Shown here piece by piece: positions 60,835 to 64,000 of a stretch of DNA of 64,000 nt (the first letter of the stretch is position 1; each line of letters begins with the position of its first letter). This stretch comes from Candidatus Aristotella avistercoris. GTDB taxonomy: Bacteria; Bacillota; Clostridia; Oscillospirales; Ruminococcaceae. The stretch covers positions 1 to 64,000 of the forward strand of contig CAJFOV010000010.1 in assembly GCA_904397835.1 (NCBI GenBank), read 5' to 3'. The position numbers were made by a program, and so were the translations under genes. The notes below the pieces were generated by a model, which searched no databases, was not told the DNA's origin, and worked only from the letters and a program-made list of their open reading frames with translations.

Positions 60835-62142
60835 TTACTCGAAGATGGTCTGCTCGGTGACCTCGGTCTGCAGAGCTTTCAGAGCCTTCTCCACAATGTG
60901 GCGGCGGAGCGCTTTCTCCTCATCATGAGACAGGGCGGGGTTGCCCAGGGGGTGAGGAATGGCGATGGCGGGAACAATTCTGTTGGCGCCAACGGTCATA
61001 GAAATGGGGGTAACTGTGCAGATGTGCACCACAGGGATGCCAGCACGCTCGATCTCTTTTACCATCGTTGCACCGCAACGCGTGCAGGTGCCTCAGGTGG
61101 AGGTGAGAACGACAGCGTCCACTTGATCCTTCTTGAGTTTCTGAGCAAACTCAGAGGCAAAGCCAACTGCGTTCTTAACAGCGGTACCATTACCGACGGT
61201 GGTGTAGAAGTAGGGATAGAGCTTGCCGATCTTGCCCTCCTTCTCCAGGTCGCGCATCACGTCCACAGGCAGGACGCGGTTGGGGTTCTCGTTGGCATAG
61301 ACCGGGTCGTAGCCGCCGTGAGCGGTCTCCCAGCCCTCAGAGGTGAGCTCCTGAACGCCCTCAATGGAGTACTCGCCGTACTTGGAGGCAGAGGAGGACT
61401 CGATGTGATCCGGGTTGCCCTTGGGCACAATGCCGCCGGAGGTAACCAGCGCGACGGTGGCGTGAGCCAGATCCTTCACAGCCGGGTTGGGAGCAACGCG
61501 GTCGAAAGCAGGCATGGGATACTCGGTGACGAAGGGCTTGCCAGCCAGTTTCGCCAGCAGCATCTCCACAGCACGCTCAGAACCTCTCTTCTTCTCGAAG
61601 AAGTTCTTACGCACGCCGTTGGGGATGTAACCCTCCTCAGCGGAGGCGCCGATGGCCTCGCCCTTGGCCAGCTTCAGGGCCAGAGGAGCCATCTTCTTGA
61701 CAGCGTCTCTCATGCCAGCGGCGCTGTTCTTGGTGGCAACAATATAGATCTTGTCCTTGAACATATCGGCGCCGGGGTTCTCCTCATACATACCGGTGAG
61801 GACGGGGATGCCCAGCTCCTCTTTCACGGCATTGGAGATGGTGGCGCAGGCCAGGCCGTAACGGCCAGCGTTAAAGGCAGGACCAGCGATGAACAGGTCG
61901 GGCTTGCAGGACTTGACCATCTCGATGATCTCGGGCTGAGCCACTTTGGTGTTCTCACTGAAGTAGGAGTCACCGCAGATCACGGTGGCAACAATCTCTG
62001 CCTCGTCGCCGAAGGCAGCCTGGAAAGCAGTGCCGGGGCCAACAACGCCCTCACGCAGCTCGGGTTTAATGTCAGCCTTTTCCTCGCCGCCGATCTGGGC
62101 GTAGAATTGGTTGATGTAATGAACAACTCTAATCTTACTCAC
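60835..62142 (-). CDS. grdB: Glycine reductase component B gamma subunit, selenoprotein
   Basis: The 435-residue protein is the substrate-specific selenoenzyme. The frame reads DAVVLTSTUGTCTRCGATMVKEIERAG through the TGA at 61095-61093, giving Sec350 in a UxxCxxC motif. The N-terminal half has VHYINQFYAQIGGEEKA and FIAGPAFNAGRYGLAC. It starts with GTG at 62142 after GGGGGATATCATCC. Ignoring Sec splits it into two open frames (61093-62142 and 60835-61065). It acts with the pyruvoyl-bearing GrdE subunits on glycine. Confidence 0.96.
61066..61080 (-). promoter_or_regulatory. Candidate bacterial SECIS hairpin of grdB
   Basis: CGTTGC, loop GGT, GCAACG begins 12 bases past the UGA. The distance and the GGU loop fit bacterial SECIS elements. 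Confidence 0.6.
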
Positions 62143-62160
62143 GGATGATATCCCCCTTCC

Positions 62161-63441
62161 TTAGCGAGCGCTCAGGCAGTTGAAGCCCATCTCGTTGGTG
62201 GCGCCGGTGATGGCCTGCAGCTCAACAACGATGGAACCGTCTTCCTGAGTGTTATTCTCAAAGCCGCCAGCGATCTGGTCGACATAGGCCAGGGTGCCGA
62301 TCACTTTGTCCAGCTTGGGCAGAGTGATCACTTCGTTGGCGTTACCGCCGGTGACCACAGCGTCAGCACGCACGTCGGCGTCAGCCAGAGACTGGGAGGT
62401 GCCGTCGCGGCCAGCGTACTCGTCGGTGACGATGACGGTCTTGACGCCCTGCTCCTCGATCTTCTTGCAGTTCATGATCAGGTCGGTATCGGGGTTGCCG
62501 AAGCCCTCCTGGGTCAGAACGATGCCATCGAGGCTCAGGAATTTGCACATCTTAGCGGTCCAGTCAGAGGAGCGCTGCTTGTCAGCCAGGTACACGTTCT
62601 CGTTGGTGATCAGCATGGCGCAGAAGTTCAGGGTCTTGCCGTGCTGCTCGAACAGATCGTGGATGACGGGGTTGTTCTGATGATGATAGGTGGTGTTCTT
62701 ATCGCAAGCGGACACGCAGTTACCGCTGACGATGGCGCCATCCATCACCTCAGTGGGATTGATAATGGTGGACAGGGTCTTCTTCGCGTCGACGCCGTAG
62801 ACATAGGTGTCGTGCATCAGGCCCTGGCTCTGGAGCATCTGGACATAGCCGACTCTGGGCAGGTTGGGATATTTCTCCATGCCCTCCTTGGTGGTGAGGG
62901 TCTCGTAGACCTTCTCCTCGTCGGGAGTGACGTTGCGGCCCAGCTCGCCCAAGAAAGCAGCAGCCTTCAGGCCCAGCATACGGATGGACTCCTCGCGCAC
63001 ATGCTTCTCCAGGCCGTCCTTGGTCTCGCAGACGATCACCAGGTTGTTGGTCTTAGAGAAGGGGGTGTACTTGGCGCCCTCACCGGACATGTCGATGATT
63101 CCCTCCTGGAAACCAACGATGGGGCCGGCAGTGACAACAGCGGAGCCTCTCAGCACGTGGGTCTTGCCACTGCCGACAGTGTCAACTTTGCTGATAACGC
63201 CGGGGAACACGCCGCCGGGGCCCTCAACCTTGACACGGGGCTCGATGACATCCTTGACCGGGGTGATGCGAACGCTCTCACCAGGTCTTGCGATGTCCAC
63301 GCTCACGGACGCAAAATTCTCATCTTCGCTCGCCAGAGCTTTGATGTCCTCGGGGTTGACGTACAAGACGCCGTTTTCAACCTTGGATTCGTTTGAAAAT
63401 TGAATGTCATGGATATCAATGTACCCAACTGTCAGTTTCAA
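62161..63441 (-). CDS. grdE: Glycine reductase component B alpha/beta precursor
   Basis: The 426-residue proprotein is known in this family to cleave itself before a Cys that becomes a pyruvoyl group, which forms the Schiff base with glycine. The conserved stretch IVSGNCVSACDKNTTYHHQN contains the candidate Cys. TTG at 63441 is chosen: GGAGG is seven bases upstream and the protein then starts MKLTVGYIDIHDIQFS like other GrdE. The GTG at 63450 overlaps the ribosome site. It is 18 bases upstream of grdB. Confidence 0.94.
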   Translation of the reverse strand: MKLTVGYIDIHDIQFSNESKVENGVLYVNPEDIKALASEDENFASVSVDIARPGESVRITPVKDVIEPRVKVEGPGGVFPGVISKVDTVGSGKTHVLRGSAVVTAGPIVGFQEGIIDMSGEGAKYTPFSKTNNLVIVCETKDGLEKHVREESIRMLGLKAAAFLGELGRNVTPDEEKVYETLTTKEGMEKYPNLPRVGYVQMLQSQGLMHDTYVYGVDAKKTLSTIINPTEVMDGAIVSGNCVSACDKNTTYHHQNNPVIHDLFEQHGKTLNFCAMLITNENVYLADKQRSSDWTAKMCKFLSLDGIVLTQEGFGNPDTDLIMNCKKIEEQGVKTVIVTDEYAGRDGTSQSLADADVRADAVVTGGNANEVITLPKLDKVIGTLAYVDQIAGGFENNTQEDGSIVVELQAITGATNEMGFNCLSAR

Positions 63442-63521
63442 ACGAAACACCTCCTTTTGTATGAATCGTTTTTTGTGAACGCGCTTTTATTGCCAGACTG
63501 CCGTTTGATCCCCCCGGCGCC

Positions 63522-63881
63522 CTAGAGTGCCTTGGATATCAAGCAGTAGTCAATGAGCCGGAAGTCATCCCGCATGCCGTCTGGCATGTTGGGGAACTTG
63601 ACGATGAACTTGTCGCAGGCGGCGATGGCGTTTTCAATCAATTCCAAAGAGCGCAGATCCAGCGCGCCCTTGCTCTTGGTCAGCGCCATGGATTTGTAAG
63701 GGGTCTCCTGGGGTTTTACGCTGCCGGAAAGGGGATGGGTCAGCAGCCGGTGCCCCTCGTGGATCAAGTCTCTGGCAGCCACCAGAATCTCCCGAAAGGA
63801 GAGCTCCCGGTAATCCACCTGGTAGTCCTTGCCCATGCGGTCCCGGACCCACTCGTTGTTTGTCAGGATAAACAGATCCAT
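63522..63881 (-). CDS. grdX: GrdX-family protein
   Basis: The 119-residue protein starts MDLFILTNNEWVRDRMG after GGAGG and has the family features of GrdX, a small protein of unknown function that leads glycine reductase operons (SFREILVAARDLIHEGHRLLTHPLSGSVKP is the recognisable core). It is 80 bases upstream of grdE. The promoter and any glycine-responsive leader would lie beyond the last ~100 bases of the window. Confidence 0.88.
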   Translation of the reverse strand: MDLFILTNNEWVRDRMGKDYQVDYRELSFREILVAARDLIHEGHRLLTHPLSGSVKPQETPYKSMALTKSKGALDLRSLELIENAIAACDKFIVKFPNMPDGMRDDFRLIDYCLISKAL

Positions 63882-64000
63882 GCCCAAGCCTCCGTCAATA
63901 GGATACCCAAAATCAGCCATTCCAACACAAAAGAAAGCAGCCAGCCAAGCGGTTTTTCCTCTCTATTTTTGGCAACAAAAAACAGAGAAAAAGGAAACAA

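Noticed and set aside
60835..62142. grdB as a pseudogene with a stop codon
   Set aside because: The TGA is at the known Sec position in UxxCxxC, the frame continues with conserved sequence, and the full Sec machinery is encoded next to it. The same holds for grdA and selD.
1..64000. Insertion sequences, prophage or integrase genes
   Set aside because: Going through both strands I found no transposase, recombinase or phage structural gene.

Overview
The window is a stretch of a moderately GC-rich chromosome from a Gram-positive anaerobe of the class Clostridia. The lipoprotein signals, TTG/GTG starts, strong GGAGG ribosome sites, M42 and PepT peptidases, and above all a selenium-dependent glycine reductase operon point this way. 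The gene content resembles gut Oscillospiraceae (Flavonifractor/Lawsonibacter-like), but that placement is inference, not a search result. No phage, insertion sequence, CRISPR array or rRNA was seen.

Layout. 0-16 kb: tRNA-Leu at the edge, an alpha/beta hydrolase, a four-copy array of a structured ~109 bp repeat, a BtuF/FepB-like binding lipoprotein, membrane-glycan genes (two DPM1-like glycosyltransferases, a GT39-like protein, a YfhO protein), pgsA, a DapF-like racemase next to a creatininase-family amidohydrolase, two nucleotidases with birA, and a gene-poor pocket holding a remnant XRE regulator. 16-24 kb: a sirtuin, then a sugar/polyol cassette (FGGY kinase, SDR, HAD phosphatase, BtpA/SgcQ protein, DeoR regulator) with a clear palindromic operator, a flavodoxin and a Cof-type phosphatase. 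24-27 kb: a SERCA-like P-type ATPase behind a yybP-ykoY (Mn2+) riboswitch. 27-35 kb: a seven-gene minus-strand run combining two esterase lipoproteins, an exported flavodoxin, an unusual Fe-ADH family protein lacking two metal ligands, an FMN reductase, a MATE exporter and an aldo/keto reductase. 35-50 kb: peptidases, a CAP lipoprotein, two ABC systems, a YgjP metallopeptidase, the CCA-adding enzyme and a radical SAM protein.

49.7-64 kb is a selenium/Stickland island: a LysR regulator divergent from selD (itself with an in-frame UGA), tRNA-Sec, selB and selA, followed by the minus-strand operon grdX-grdE-grdB-trxB-trxA-grdA-grdC-grdD. Together these make selenophosphate, charge and deliver selenocysteine, and use it in GrdA and GrdB to reduce glycine to acetyl phosphate with thioredoxin as electron donor. 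Three in-frame UGA codons (SelD Sec16, GrdA Sec44, GrdB Sec350) would be mis-annotated as stops by a standard gene caller.

The main points for a second look are the covarying repeat family (three loci), the envelope flavodoxin/esterase locus with a degenerate flavodoxin domain fused to an esterase, the metal-ligand-deficient alcohol dehydrogenase homologue, the Mn riboswitch on a calcium-type ATPase, the intercistronic hairpins of the grd operon, and the transporter-less kinase/SDR/HAD/BtpA cassette.
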